This document shows positions 54,295 through 64,000 of a DNA stretch of 64,000 nt, one piece after another. Source of the DNA: Renibacterium salmoninarum ATCC 33209 (GTDB lineage Bacteria > Actinomycetota > Actinomycetes > Actinomycetales > Micrococcaceae); the NCBI RefSeq assembly GCF_000018885.1, contig NC_010168.1, positions 1,178,001 through 1,242,000 on the forward strand. Reading direction: 5' to 3'. The translations under genes and the position numbers were made by a program. The notes under the pieces are model-generated. The model saw nothing but the letters and a program-made list of their open reading frames with translations, did not search any database and had not been told where the DNA came from. Within the stretch, counting starts at the first letter, position 1. Each line of letters starts with the position of its first letter.

Positions 54295-55332
54295 ATGCTC
54301 TGGCTCACCATCATTCTGTGTGCCGTTGTTGCTCTGGTCGCGAGCCTTTTATTTCCTTTCGTGTTCAAGCCTTGGTTGCAGCGGCTCGCCGTCGTTGATA
54401 TGCCCTCCGAACGCTCTTCGCATTCGGTGCCAACAATCCGCGGCATGGGAATCTCAGTTCTTGCCGCGGTGTCTTTGGCATTGCTGGTTTCGCTTTTCAC
54501 GCCGCTCAGCGCCAACCACAAAGCGATTATCTTGACCATCTTGATCGTGGTCTTGGCCGCATCAATTGTCGGCTGGGCTGAGGACCTTCGGGGCTTGCGC
54601 GTGACAAATCGTGCTGCGTTTCATCTGATTATTGGTGCAGCTGGCACTGCAGTCTTGGCGTGGCTCACTGGTGGCACCGGCTATTGGTGGGCGCCCGCTG
54701 GCGCAGTAGCCGTGGCTGCCTACATCAACGTGGCCAATTTCATGGATGGAATCAATGGGATATCCGGTCTTCATGGCGCGGTAGTGGGTGCCGCGTATGC
54801 GATTGCTGGTGCACTGACCCAAACGCCATGGCTAGTGGTAGTTGGCGTAGTGATTGCAGCAGGGTTTATCGGATTTCTACCGTGGAATTTAAGCGGAAAA
54901 CCAGTATTCCTTGGCGATGTGGGCTCTTATCTGCTCGGATCCTCAATCGCGATTACTGCCGTGGCAGCGTTTTTGGCCGGCGTGCCGGTCGAGTATCTTT
55001 TCGCTCCGGTACTGATCTATTTAGCCGACACATTTGTCACCCTGATTCGCCGAATGGCAGCCGGCGAGCGTTGGTACGTGGCACATCGTCAGCATGCCTA
55101 TCAACGAGTGGTCATTGTGGGGTTGAGCCATCTGCAAGCATCCAGCATGGTTACGGTTGCGACGATCCTCACGAGTGCACTGGGAATTTTTGCCGTAGCA
55201 AATGGCCCCACCGGGCTCTTGATTTCTGCGATTCTTTGTGTGCTGGTGGTCCTGCTGTATTTGCGCACGCCAACAATATTTCAGCGCCTGATTAGACATC
55301 GAAAGGCGCGCAGCACAGCAGCGACACAGTAG
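54295..55332 (+). CDS. MraY/WecA-like undecaprenyl-phosphate sugar-phosphate transferase
   Basis: A 345-residue polytopic protein with about ten membrane spans. VAAYINVANFMDGINGISGL near residue 145 carries the catalytic Asp motif of the family, GDVGSYLLGSSIAIT near residue 205 the second, and HRQHAYQR near residue 265 the cytosolic loop. It transfers a sugar phosphate from a UDP-sugar to the lipid carrier, starting a repeat-unit glycan. It begins right after the dehydratase stop, so the dehydrated sugar is its likely substrate. Intact. Ends before the ATP synthase promoter region. Confidence 0.88.
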   Translation: MLWLTIILCAVVALVASLLFPFVFKPWLQRLAVVDMPSERSSHSVPTIRGMGISVLAAVSLALLVSLFTPLSANHKAIILTILIVVLAASIVGWAEDLRGLRVTNRAAFHLIIGAAGTAVLAWLTGGTGYWWAPAGAVAVAAYINVANFMDGINGISGLHGAVVGAAYAIAGALTQTPWLVVVGVVIAAGFIGFLPWNLSGKPVFLGDVGSYLLGSSIAITAVAAFLAGVPVEYLFAPVLIYLADTFVTLIRRMAAGERWYVAHRQHAYQRVVIVGLSHLQASSMVTVATILTSALGIFAVANGPTGLLISAILCVLVVLLYLRTPTIFQRLIRHRKARSTAATQ

Positions 55333-55333
55333 T

Positions 55334-55364
55334 GTCACAAGCACTGTTCTATCTCGTGTAGAAT
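55334..55364 (+). promoter_or_regulatory. Candidate promoter of the ATP synthase operon
   Basis: TAGAAT at 55359-55364 resembles a -10 box. GTCACA at 55334-55339, 19 bases upstream, is a weak -35 match. It lies in the 110-base gap after the WecA-like gene and 78 bases before the first atp gene. Confidence 0.35.
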
Positions 55365-55442
55365 TTATCCTGCGGTATTGAATTGTGCCGCTTCCTGTTT
55401 CGCTGGCTTCCAGACCAAAGCCTGACTTAAGATTGGGTCCCA

Positions 55443-55922
55443 ATGACTGACTCCCAGAGCAGCAAAGCCGTCTCTTCGGCGCCGCTTGCCGTTTCGGGTC
55501 CAACCGAATCCCCCTGGATGCGCATCTTATTGCGCTGCCTGAGCTTTACTGTGCCGGCCGTGCTGATCATTGCGGTCATCGGCTGGATCGTCAACGGTGA
55601 CTATGGGGCACTAAGCGCTCTGCTCAGTGGCTTTGTTGTGATTGTCTTCTTTGGTATCTCGCTGCTTATTGGACACTTCATGGGGCGCAAGAACCCCTCA
55701 GGAGTATTCGGAGTTTTCGCGGTCGGTTACGTGGTTAAGTTTGTTGGCTTCGCATCAGTTTTCATTGCCCTGGGTTCGCCTGACTGGATGGTTAAGCTGT
55801 GGTTCTTTATCTCGGCTCTCGCCGCAGTATTAATCTGGCTCAGTGTAGAGATCCTGGTGTTCTCAAGATTACGTCTGCAGATCTTCAACGATCCGACGCC
55901 GAATGGTGGCGGTAATGTCTAA
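55443..55922 (+). CDS. atpI: ATP synthase accessory membrane protein (AtpI-like)
   Basis: A 159-residue membrane protein with four hydrophobic segments (LSFTVPAVLIIAVIGWIV, LLSGFVVIVFFGISLLIG, FAVGYVVKFVGFASVFIALG, LWFFISALAAVLIWLSVEI). Position before atpB and the four-helix pattern fit AtpI, thought to help assemble the c-ring or carry magnesium. Sequence conservation in this family is low, so the name rests mostly on place. Its stop overlaps the next start. Intact. Confidence 0.75.
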   Translation: MTDSQSSKAVSSAPLAVSGPTESPWMRILLRCLSFTVPAVLIIAVIGWIVNGDYGALSALLSGFVVIVFFGISLLIGHFMGRKNPSGVFGVFAVGYVVKFVGFASVFIALGSPDWMVKLWFFISALAAVLIWLSVEILVFSRLRLQIFNDPTPNGGGNV

Positions 55923-56214
55923 AGAAAAAATCTCCGCGGCCGAAGGTGGCAGCGATCATATCGACGGTAACTCAACTTCGAGTGCCGGAATGGCTGTATT
56001 CAGCTACATTTTTGGCGGAATCGTCGTATGGAGTTTGATAGGGTGGGGGCTGGAAAATTTGTTCAAAACCCAATGGCTCGTACTGATTGGTGCGCTTTTT
56101 GGCGCAGCCGGAGGAATGTACCTATCCTTTGCGCCAAGATTTCGACGGGGGCACGTCAGCGACGACGCGTCCGCGACCAAGGGTTCTGCCAGCAAAACAA
56201 CGGATCAAAACTGA
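55915..56214 (+). CDS. Small AtpZ/AtpI-type membrane protein
   Basis: A 99-residue protein starting MSKEKISAAE at 55915, overlapping the previous stop. Two hydrophobic segments near residues 28-45 (AVFSYIFGGIVVWSLIG) and 55-75 (WLVLIGALFGAAGGMYLSFA) and a basic tail. The pattern FSYIFGGIVVWSLIGWGLE and position suit the AtpZ/AtpI-like F0F1 accessory family (DUF-like). Function in assembly is inferred. 103 bases precede atpB. Intact. Confidence 0.7.
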   Translation: MSKEKISAAEGGSDHIDGNSTSSAGMAVFSYIFGGIVVWSLIGWGLENLFKTQWLVLIGALFGAAGGMYLSFAPRFRRGHVSDDASATKGSASKTTDQN

Positions 56215-56317
56215 TGCGTGACGGTGCCTGGCAAGTTTCGAACAAGTTCAGCGTTGAAAATCCGAAGTCGGATCTTCAACTTTTGCCCAATGAAGGACAC
56301 AGCAGAGAGGAAACGCG

Positions 56318-57118
56318 TTGAACGCGCTTATGCTCCCCGCCGAAGGCTCGTCGGATGGCGGCTTTAACCCGCCAGGAATCGGTGACGCTGGCTTGCCAGG
56401 CGCCTGGTTCGCCTGGGACGGAATCACCGAATATCACGTACTCGTGGTGCTCTCGGTTGTATTGATTGCGGTGTTCTTTGTCTTGGCTGCTCGCAAAGGC
56501 AAAATGGTGCCCGGTCGATTCCAATTCGCCGGCGAGATCGCTTACGGCTTTGTCCGTAACTCGATCGGTAAAGACATTATCGGCAACAGGGATTTCATCA
56601 AGTTTGTCCCGGTGCTGTTCACTTTGTTCTTCTTTATCTTGGTGAACAACATCTTCGGAGCCATTCCGTTGCTGGAAATTCCAACATTTTCGCACGTTGG
56701 CGGTGCTTATGCTTTGGCCGGCGTCGTCTACTTCACCTGGATTATTCTCGGCGTGAAGCGCAACGGCTGGAAGTACTTCAAACTTTCAGTAGTACCTACT
56801 GGCGTGCCGTGGTACTTGCTTTTCATGGTGATCCCGATTGAGATCATCTCTAACTATTTGGTTCGGCCTGCAACGCACTCTTTGCGTTTGTTTGCAACGA
56901 TGCTTGCTGGGCACATGATTGTTTTGATGGCTGGCTATGGCACCGAGTTCTTGCTGGAACAGGAAAACTTCCTCGTAAAAGGCGCCTCGATTCTGATTGT
57001 GGTCGGCTTCATCGCCATGTACATGCTCGAGATGCTGATCATGGTGTTGCAGGCTTATGTCTTCACGCTTTTGACTGCAACTTATATTGAAGGTTCGCTG
57101 CACGCGGACTCGCACTAA
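56318..57118 (+). CDS. atpB: F0F1 ATP synthase subunit a
   Basis: A 266-residue membrane subunit forming the proton half-channels. KFVPVLFTLFFFILVNNIFG, RNGWKYFKL, and SNYLVRPATHSLRLFATMLA near residue 185, in which the essential Arg (LRLFATMLAGH) stands, are family motifs. Several membrane helices are evident; the C-terminal helix (AMYMLEMLIMVLQAYVFTLL) is typical. TTG at 56318 has AGAGGAAA upstream and is used; an ATG at 56330 is possible. Intact. Confidence 0.94.
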   Translation: MNALMLPAEGSSDGGFNPPGIGDAGLPGAWFAWDGITEYHVLVVLSVVLIAVFFVLAARKGKMVPGRFQFAGEIAYGFVRNSIGKDIIGNRDFIKFVPVLFTLFFFILVNNIFGAIPLLEIPTFSHVGGAYALAGVVYFTWIILGVKRNGWKYFKLSVVPTGVPWYLLFMVIPIEIISNYLVRPATHSLRLFATMLAGHMIVLMAGYGTEFLLEQENFLVKGASILIVVGFIAMYMLEMLIMVLQAYVFTLLTATYIEGSLHADSH

Positions 57119-57202
57119 AGATTTTTTTACAACTGAAGAATTCCCACCCGGGATAACTCCAACAACCTACCGTCACCGTGGCGGTATCTTGAAAGGAACA
57201 TC

Positions 57203-57406
57203 ATGACTGGCTCTCTCAACATGATCGGTTACGGCCTCTCCGCAATCGGTGGTGGTATCGGTGTTGGACTGGTCTTCGCCGCGTACATCAACGGCGTTGC
57301 TCGTCAGCCCGAAGCGCAGCGCGTGCTCCAGCCGCTGGCCTTCCTTGGTTTGGCATTCACCGAAGCGCTCGCGATCCTCGGTTTGGTCTTCGCCTTCGTT
57401 CTCTAA
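57203..57406 (+). CDS. atpE: F0F1 ATP synthase subunit c
   Basis: A 67-residue, two-helix proteolipid. The first helix holds [20 protein letters not shown] with the glycine-rich packing motif; the loop is [12 protein letters not shown]; the second helix holds Glu54 ([18 protein letters not shown]), the proton-carrying residue. GAAAGGAACATC precedes the ATG. In related mycobacteria this subunit is the target of diarylquinolines; residues around Glu54 are seen here but susceptibility is not inferred. Confidence 0.96.
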   Translation: MTGSLNMIGYGLSAIGGGIGVGLVFAAYINGVARQPEAQRVLQPLAFLGLAFTEALAILGLVFAFVL

Positions 57407-57446
57407 TTGAACCTGAAGATCAACCAACTGGACTCTGTCCACGTAG

Positions 57447-58021
<575 letters not shown>

Positions 58022-58022
<1 letters not shown>

Positions 58023-58837
58023 TGGCTGGAATTTCCTCCGACTCCCGGGCCAAGGTCTTGGCTGAGCTGGAATCTGTTCTTCCCACCGCAACCGCGCAAT
58101 TAGCGCGGGAGCTCTTCTCGGTCTTAGCCGTGGTAGACAGCTCAGCCGGTTTACGCCGCGCGCTGACCGACCCGTCTCGTGAGGGAAAGGACAAAGCAGC
58201 ACTGCTGAGTTCTTTGGTCAGGGGCAAGGTCTCCGCGCAAGCTGAGCAGATTGTTGACTCATTAGCTAAAGAACGCTGGGCTTCGGCTCGCGATCTTGGC
58301 GATGCTTTGGAGACGGTGGCTGCCACGGTGGCAATCGCTGTCGCTGAGAATGAAGCTCCTGGCGCTGAAGGTTTGGAAAAGCTGGAAAACGATTTGTTTG
58401 TTTTCAATCAAACAGTTGCGGCAAATCACCAAGTGCAACGAGCCCTCAGCGAACCGCAAGCAAGCGCTGAAGCTAAGCAAAAACTTGCTTCGGCATTAGT
58501 TCCAGGCGCTTCGCAAGTTGCTGAACTACTCATTGGCCAAGCGGTTGCTGCACCTCGCGGTGCGCGTCCGGCGAAGCTTGTGGAGCAGTTCGCAACTCTG
58601 GCGGCCGCTCGGCAACAACGCTGGATTGCCACTGTTACGGTCGGCCAAGCATTGAACAAGAATCAAGAAGCTCGGCTGTCTGCCGGACTGAACAACCTCT
58701 ACGGACGCGATCTAAAGGTCAATATCAGTGTCGATCCGACGCTGATTGGTGGCGTACGCGTTCGTGTGGGCGATGAGGTGGTTGACGCGTCAGTGGTCAA
58801 CCGACTCGGAGAACTTCGTCGGCAACTGGCCGGCTAA
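58022..58837 (+). CDS. atpH: F0F1 ATP synthase subunit delta
   Basis: A 271-residue delta subunit. Actinobacterial delta subunits are longer (about 270) than the 180 of E. coli, and this fits. The OSCP-type core is helical; the C-terminal GGVRVRVGDEVVDASVVNRL motif near residue 245 is diagnostic. It links the stalk to the alpha-beta head. Overlap of one base with atpF indicates coupling. Intact. Confidence 0.93.
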
Positions 58838-58923
58838 GAGCAAGAATTTAGCAACACCGTACAAAAGTACAAAGATTTGCCGTAACTCGCGGTGATCATG
58901 ATTGAGGAGAGCAGGGACTGCAG

Positions 58924-60561
58924 ATGGCCGAATTGACCATCAACGCCGACGACGTGCGTAATGCGTTGAATGAGTTCGCGGCGTCCTACGAGCCTGGCAA
59001 CGCAGAACGTGTCGAAGTTGGCCGGGTTACCACCGCCAGCGACGGCATCGCCCGGGTCGAGGGGCTTCCCTCGGTCATGGCGAACGAGCTGCTGCGCTTC
59101 GAAGACGGGACCCTGGGCCTAGCCCAGAACCTCGACGTCCGTGAAATCGGCGTTATCATCTTGGGTGACTTCACCGGGATTGAAGAAGGCCAGGAAGTTC
59201 ACCGCACCGGTGAAATTCTTTCTGTGCCGGTAGGCGACCAATTCTTGGGTCGCGTTGTGGATCCGTTGGGCGTGCCCATCGACGGACTTGGCGAGATCCA
59301 GGCCGAGACCACGCGTGCTCTTGAGCTCCAGGCGCCGGGTGTTACTCAGCGTCAATCGGTTAAGGAACCGATGCAGACGGGTCTCAAAGCTATTGATGCG
59401 ATGATCCCGATCGGCCGTGGCCAGCGCCAGCTGATCATTGGTGACCGTAAGACTGGTAAGACCGCGATCGCTGTTGACACGATCTTGAACCAGCAGGCTA
59501 ACTGGGCTTCGGGCGACGTCAAGAAGCAGGTTCGCTGCATCTACGTCGCTATCGGCCAGAAGGCATCTACGATCGCTGAAGTTCGTCAGACGCTTGAAGA
59601 CAACGGTGCGCTGGAATACACCACCATCGTTGCCTCGCCGGCTTCTGACCCGGCCGGCTTCAAGTACTTGGCTCCCTATGCGGGCTCGGCTATTGGCCAG
59701 CATTGGATGTACTCCGGTAAGCACGTTCTGATTATCTTTGATGATCTCTCGAAGCAGGCCGAAGCCTACCGAGCAGTGTCGCTGTTGCTGCGTCGCCCGC
59801 CGGGCCGCGAAGCTTACCCAGGCGATGTGTTCTACTTACACTCTCGCTTGCTAGAGCGTTGTGCAAAGCTTTCCGATGAACTCGGAGCAGGCTCGATGAC
59901 CGGTTTGCCGATCATCGAAACCAAGGCGAACGACGTCGGAGCTTTCATCCCGACCAACGTCGTCTCGATCACTGACGGCCAGATCTTCTTGCAGTCGGAT
60001 CTCTTCAACGCTAACCAGCGTCCCGCTGTTGACGTCGGCATCTCGGTGTCCCGCGTCGGTGGTTCGGCTCAGGTGAAATCGATGAAGACGGTTTCCGGTA
60101 CCTTGAAGCTCGACTTGGCTCAGTACCGCGATATGCAAGCATTCGCCATGTTTGCCTCGGACTTGGATGCGGCTTCGCGCCAGCAGCTGACCCGTGGTTC
60201 GCGCCTGATGGAATTGCTCAAGCAGCCGCAGTACACCCCGTACCCGGTAGAAGACCAGGTCGTTTCGATCTGGGCTGGTACCCACGGTTACTTGGATGAA
60301 GTACCGGTGGAGGACATTCTTCGCTTCGAGCGAGAGTTCCTTGAGCACCTTCGCCACAGCACCGAGATTTTGACGACGCTGGCACAGACGAACAAGCTGG
60401 AAGACAGCACCGTCGAGGCGCTTAAGACCTCGATTGTTGACTTCAAGAAGGGCTTCTTCGGCGACGGCGCCAACCACTTGGTTGGCGCTGGCCACGAAGA
60501 GTTCGACTCCTTGTCCGAAGCCGATGTCGATCAAGAGAAGATCGTCAAACAGAAGCGCTAA
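58924..60561 (+). CDS. atpA: F0F1 ATP synthase subunit alpha
   Basis: A 545-residue subunit. [15 protein letters not shown] near residue 177 is the Walker [16 protein letters not shown] and [20 protein letters not shown] follow; [15 protein letters not shown] near residue 375 is the catalytic Arg region. Actinobacterial alpha subunits carry a C-terminal extension, seen here as [20 protein letters not shown] and beyond; in mycobacteria this extension limits ATP hydrolysis. A hairpin follows at 60572. Intact. Confidence 0.96.
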   Translation: MAELTINADDVRNALNEFAASYEPGNAERVEVGRVTTASDGIARVEGLPSVMANELLRFEDGTLGLAQNLDVREIGVIILGDFTGIEEGQEVHRTGEILSVPVGDQFLGRVVDPLGVPIDGLGEIQAETTRALELQAPGVTQRQSVKEPMQTGLKAIDAMIPIGRGQRQLIIGDRKTGKTAIAVDTILNQQANWASGDVKKQVRCIYVAIGQKASTIAEVRQTLEDNGALEYTTIVASPASDPAGFKYLAPYAGSAIGQHWMYSGKHVLIIFDDLSKQAEAYRAVSLLLRRPPGREAYPGDVFYLHSRLLERCAKLSDELGAGSMTGLPIIETKANDVGAFIPTNVVSITDGQIFLQSDLFNANQRPAVDVGISVSRVGGSAQVKSMKTVSGTLKLDLAQYRDMQAFAMFASDLDAASRQQLTRGSRLMELLKQPQYTPYPVEDQVVSIWAGTHGYLDEVPVEDILRFEREFLEHLRHSTEILTTLAQTNKLEDSTVEALKTSIVDFKKGFFGDGANHLVGAGHEEFDSLSEADVDQEKIVKQKR

Positions 60562-60571
60562 TTGATTTTCG

Positions 60572-60608
60572 CTGCTGTTCCGGTACGGATGCCGGGCCGG
60601 AACAGCAG
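60572..60608 (+). other. Hairpin between atpA and atpG
   Basis: CTGCTGTTCCGG (60572-60583) pairs perfectly with CCGGAACAGCAG (60597-60608), loop 13 bases, 37 bases before atpG. Not followed by a T-run, so it may be an RNA processing or stability element, not a terminator. Confidence 0.7.
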
Positions 60609-60645
60609 TTATCTTTCAGCCGCCGACGTTTAGGAAAGGATAAGA

Positions 60646-61539
60646 ATGGGAGCCCAGCTTCGGGTCTACCGCCAGAGGATCAAATCGACTCAGTCGATGG
60701 GAAAGCTCTTCAAGGCGATGGAACTGATTGCCACCTCGCGCATCAGCAAAGCCCGCTCGCGCGTGCAGGCTTCACTGCCTTACGCCAACGCGATCACTCG
60801 TGCTGTCTCGGTAGTGGCTTCTCAGTCCGAAATCCATCACCCGCTAACCACCGAGCCAGAGCAGATTCTTCGTGCCGCGGTTTTGGTCTTGACTTCAAAT
60901 CGCGGTCTCGCTGGTTCGTACTCAGCGAGCGTGCTGAAGCAAGCAGAGCAGCTCAACACTCTTCTGCAGGCAGACGGTAAAGAAGTCAAAACCTACCTGG
61001 TTGGCAACAAAGCACAAGCGTATTTTCAGTTCCGCAATCGCAGCTTCACGAAGGCCTGGGTCAACCCCACGGACGCACCGGAGTTTGCTACCGCTCAGGA
61101 AATCAGCAAAACCCTTCTTGAAGACTTTGCTGAGGAATTCGAAAAAGATGGCGTCGATGAAATTCACGTTGTCTACACGCGGTTCAAGTCGATGGTTGTC
61201 CAGGAACCTACGGTTATCCGTTTGCTTCCCTTGGAAGTCTCCGAAGAAGAGGTATCGGAGTCCTCGGATCTCTTGCCGCTCTACGAATACGAGCCTGAGC
61301 CGGAAGCAGTGCTTGACGCTTTGCTACCACGCTATATCGAGGCTCGGATTTTCAATGTGATGCTTCAAGCTGCTGCAAGTGAGCTAGCTGCCCGCCAGCG
61401 GGCAATGAAGTCCGCAAGCGACAATGCACGTGATCTGGTCAAGAAATTCACCAGGCTGGCCAACACGGCCCGCCAGGCGGAAATCACCCAGGAGCTTTCC
61501 GAGATTGTTGCTGGCGCCGACTCGCTCAACGCGTCGTAG
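60646..61539 (+). CDS. atpG: F0F1 ATP synthase subunit gamma
   Basis: A 297-residue central-shaft subunit. The N-terminal helix ([20 protein letters not shown]) and C-terminal helix ([39 protein letters not shown]) form the coiled coil that turns in the head; [15 protein letters not shown] near residue 85 is conserved. GGAAAGGATAAG precedes the ATG. A loop ([20 protein letters not shown]) resembles the actinobacterial gamma insertion. Intact. Confidence 0.95.
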   Translation: MGAQLRVYRQRIKSTQSMGKLFKAMELIATSRISKARSRVQASLPYANAITRAVSVVASQSEIHHPLTTEPEQILRAAVLVLTSNRGLAGSYSASVLKQAEQLNTLLQADGKEVKTYLVGNKAQAYFQFRNRSFTKAWVNPTDAPEFATAQEISKTLLEDFAEEFEKDGVDEIHVVYTRFKSMVVQEPTVIRLLPLEVSEEEVSESSDLLPLYEYEPEPEAVLDALLPRYIEARIFNVMLQAAASELAARQRAMKSASDNARDLVKKFTRLANTARQAEITQELSEIVAGADSLNAS

Positions 61540-61607
61540 CCAAACATTGAACTGCCGCTGAAAATCTAAATTTTTTTCAGCACCGATAGTATTAAGCCCA
61601 TAGCTAG

Positions 61608-63095
<1,488 letters not shown>

Positions 63096-63398
63096 ATGGC
63101 TGAGTCCTCCGAACACGCACTTGACGTAGAGATTGTCGCAGCGGATCACTTTGTGTGGTCCGGCGCGGCGAGCTTGGTCAAAGCTAAAACTTCTGACGGC
63201 GACATCGGCATTATGCCGGGGCACTCTCCAGTACTTGCGATTCTCGCTGCTGGCGAGCTGTCGATTGTGCCGTTAGAAGGCAACCGGATCGAAGTGAGCG
63301 TCGATGGTGGTTTCTTCTCCGTTGAAAGCAACCGCGTCGTGATCGTTGCGGACAACGCCAATGTAGTATCCGGGGTTACCTCCGCAGGGACTCGATAG
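63096..63398 (+). CDS. atpC: F0F1 ATP synthase subunit epsilon
   Basis: A 100-residue subunit starting directly after the atpD stop (TAAATG). The beta-sandwich domain is present: LDVEIVAADHFVWSGAASLV, GDIGIMPGHSPVLAIL near residue 35 (the conserved PGHxPx motif) and VDGGFFSVESNRVVIVAD. The C-terminal helical domain seen in E. coli epsilon is nearly absent, as is common for shorter actinobacterial forms, which limits epsilon-type inhibition by extension. Intact. Confidence 0.93.
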   Translation: MAESSEHALDVEIVAADHFVWSGAASLVKAKTSDGDIGIMPGHSPVLAILAAGELSIVPLEGNRIEVSVDGGFFSVESNRVVIVADNANVVSGVTSAGTR

Positions 63399-63408
63399 AT
63401 CTTCCTTG

Positions 63409-63840
63409 ATGAACGACCCTGGAATCCCGTTCATCACCATTGCAGTAATTTTCCTGTTGGTTATCGCCTCGCTCTGTCTTTTCGGAGTGAGGCGATTCCA
63501 GCTACGCCGTGCATTGGGCACGGTAGACGCCTCCATTTGCCGGTCGGGTGACCGCTGGCAAATGGGGGTTTGTCGTTATCAAGACCGGGACCTGGAATGG
63601 TTTCGGCTTTTGTCGCTTAACCCGCGGCCGCAATATAGCTACCGCAGAAGCTCACTAGAACTCCTAGGACGCCGGCACCCCAGCGAGGCAGAGCGTCCTT
63701 TGGTGCAACCTGATTCGGTCATCGTGTTGCTTCGTTATGAGGGCCAAGATTTCAGCATGGCGATGAAATTTGATGCCTATGCCGGACTGAGTTCGTGGCT
63801 TGAAGCTGGTCCCGTTGTTGGGGTGGGTACCTGGCGCTAG
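63409..63840 (+). CDS. DUF2550 family membrane protein
   Basis: A 143-residue protein with one N-terminal membrane span (ITIAVIFLLVIASLCLFGVR, about residues 8-28) and a soluble part with W/R-rich segments (RSGDRWQMGVCRYQDRDLEWFRLLS). The usual actinobacterial DUF2550 gene follows atpC in this way. Function unknown. The ATG at 63409 is preceded by a TTG at 63406; either may start. The end is followed by a hairpin. Intact. Confidence 0.85.
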   Translation: MNDPGIPFITIAVIFLLVIASLCLFGVRRFQLRRALGTVDASICRSGDRWQMGVCRYQDRDLEWFRLLSLNPRPQYSYRRSSLELLGRRHPSEAERPLVQPDSVIVLLRYEGQDFSMAMKFDAYAGLSSWLEAGPVVGVGTWR

Positions 63841-63845
63841 CCGCC

Positions 63846-63929
63846 AGTATGTCCCGCTGAGTGGTCGCATGAACTGGGACATACTGTTTTGTCCCACTGA
63901 AACATGTTGGATACTGGGACCCACCTGGG
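63846..63929. repeat. Tandem hairpin repeat after DUF2550 gene
   Basis: AGTATGTCCC at 63846-63855 pairs with GGGACATACT at 63876-63885, followed by TTTT, so it could end the atp transcript. The motif TGTCCCRCTGA recurs at 63850 and 63890, each followed by ACTGGGAC some 23 bases on, so two 40-base hairpin units stand in tandem. 63930-64000 holds an ATG at 63980 that opens a frame (MAPSAKL) cut by the edge. Confidence 0.6.
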
Positions 63930-64000
63930 GCATTCACTCTGAGCTGAACCCCCAAGAACCCTGTTAAAGGGCAATAAAAATGGCTCCCAGCGCGAAGCTG

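Noticed and set aside
61557..61581. Hairpin GCTGAAAA/TTTTCAGC between atpG and atpD
   Set aside because: Short, AT-rich, and not placed like a terminator within an operon needing atpD; weak evidence only.

Overview
The window looks like chromosomal DNA of a high-GC Gram-positive bacterium of the Micrococcaceae (Arthrobacter group). The gene order argS-lysA-hom-thrC-thrB-rho-prfA-prmC-tsaC-(glycosyltransferase, WecA-like)-atpI-atpBEFHAGD-C-DUF2550 is the actinobacterial one, and kgd, the SigR/RsrA redox pair, ribosomal protein bL37 and GuaB1 are actinobacterial hallmarks. The moderate GC content (mid-50s % by eye) and the many genes broken by single stops or frameshifts fit the fish pathogen Renibacterium salmoninarum. 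That species call is inference from general knowledge, not from a search.

Layout. 1-2.6 kb: the 5' part of aroA and a DoxX-like membrane protein (minus strand), then sigR-rsrA behind a SigR-type promoter, and the tiny bL37 gene. 2.7-5.3 kb: a PadR regulator and two DUF4097 proteins (one a pseudogene) behind a repeated operator. 5.3-10 kb: a GDSL-like protein and the large kgd gene. 10-15.7 kb: TetR with an alpha/beta hydrolase, guaB1, and two CNNM/CBS membrane proteins. 15.8-19 kb: the zinc uptake set znuA-znuC-znuB and a facing Fur-family regulator. 19-25.3 kb: small metabolic and redox genes, several decayed, with an arsR-SRPBCC-flavodoxin operon bracketed by two near-identical long palindromes. 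25.3-31.6 kb: hrpA (followed by a run of 16 G), a WYL regulator, a DJ-1/PfpI protein, small proteins and tRNA-Arg(CCG). 31.7-34.6 kb: a flavin electron-transfer module (FMN-binding lipoprotein, ApbE, RnfD/NqrB-like reductase with a frameshift). 34.8-37.6 kb: a badly decayed MFS gene and a proline-rich membrane-anchored protein. 37.7-49.6 kb: argS and aspartate-family amino acid biosynthesis, rho with a structured leader, and translation genes. 49.6-55.3 kb: sugar-nucleotide and glycan genes. 55.4-63.8 kb: the complete ATP synthase operon and a DUF2550 protein.

How the genes work together. The essential core (ATP synthase, argS, rho, prfA, aspartate-family biosynthesis) appears intact. Damage is concentrated in accessory genes: seven loci carry premature stops, frameshifts or internal deletions. 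This is the pattern of a host-restricted genome in decay. Zinc supply (znuABC, zur) and redox stress control (sigR/rsrA) are intact. No CRISPR array, complete insertion sequence, rRNA or prophage was seen. The last ~150 bases hold repeated inverted motifs that may mark a mobile element beginning beyond the window.
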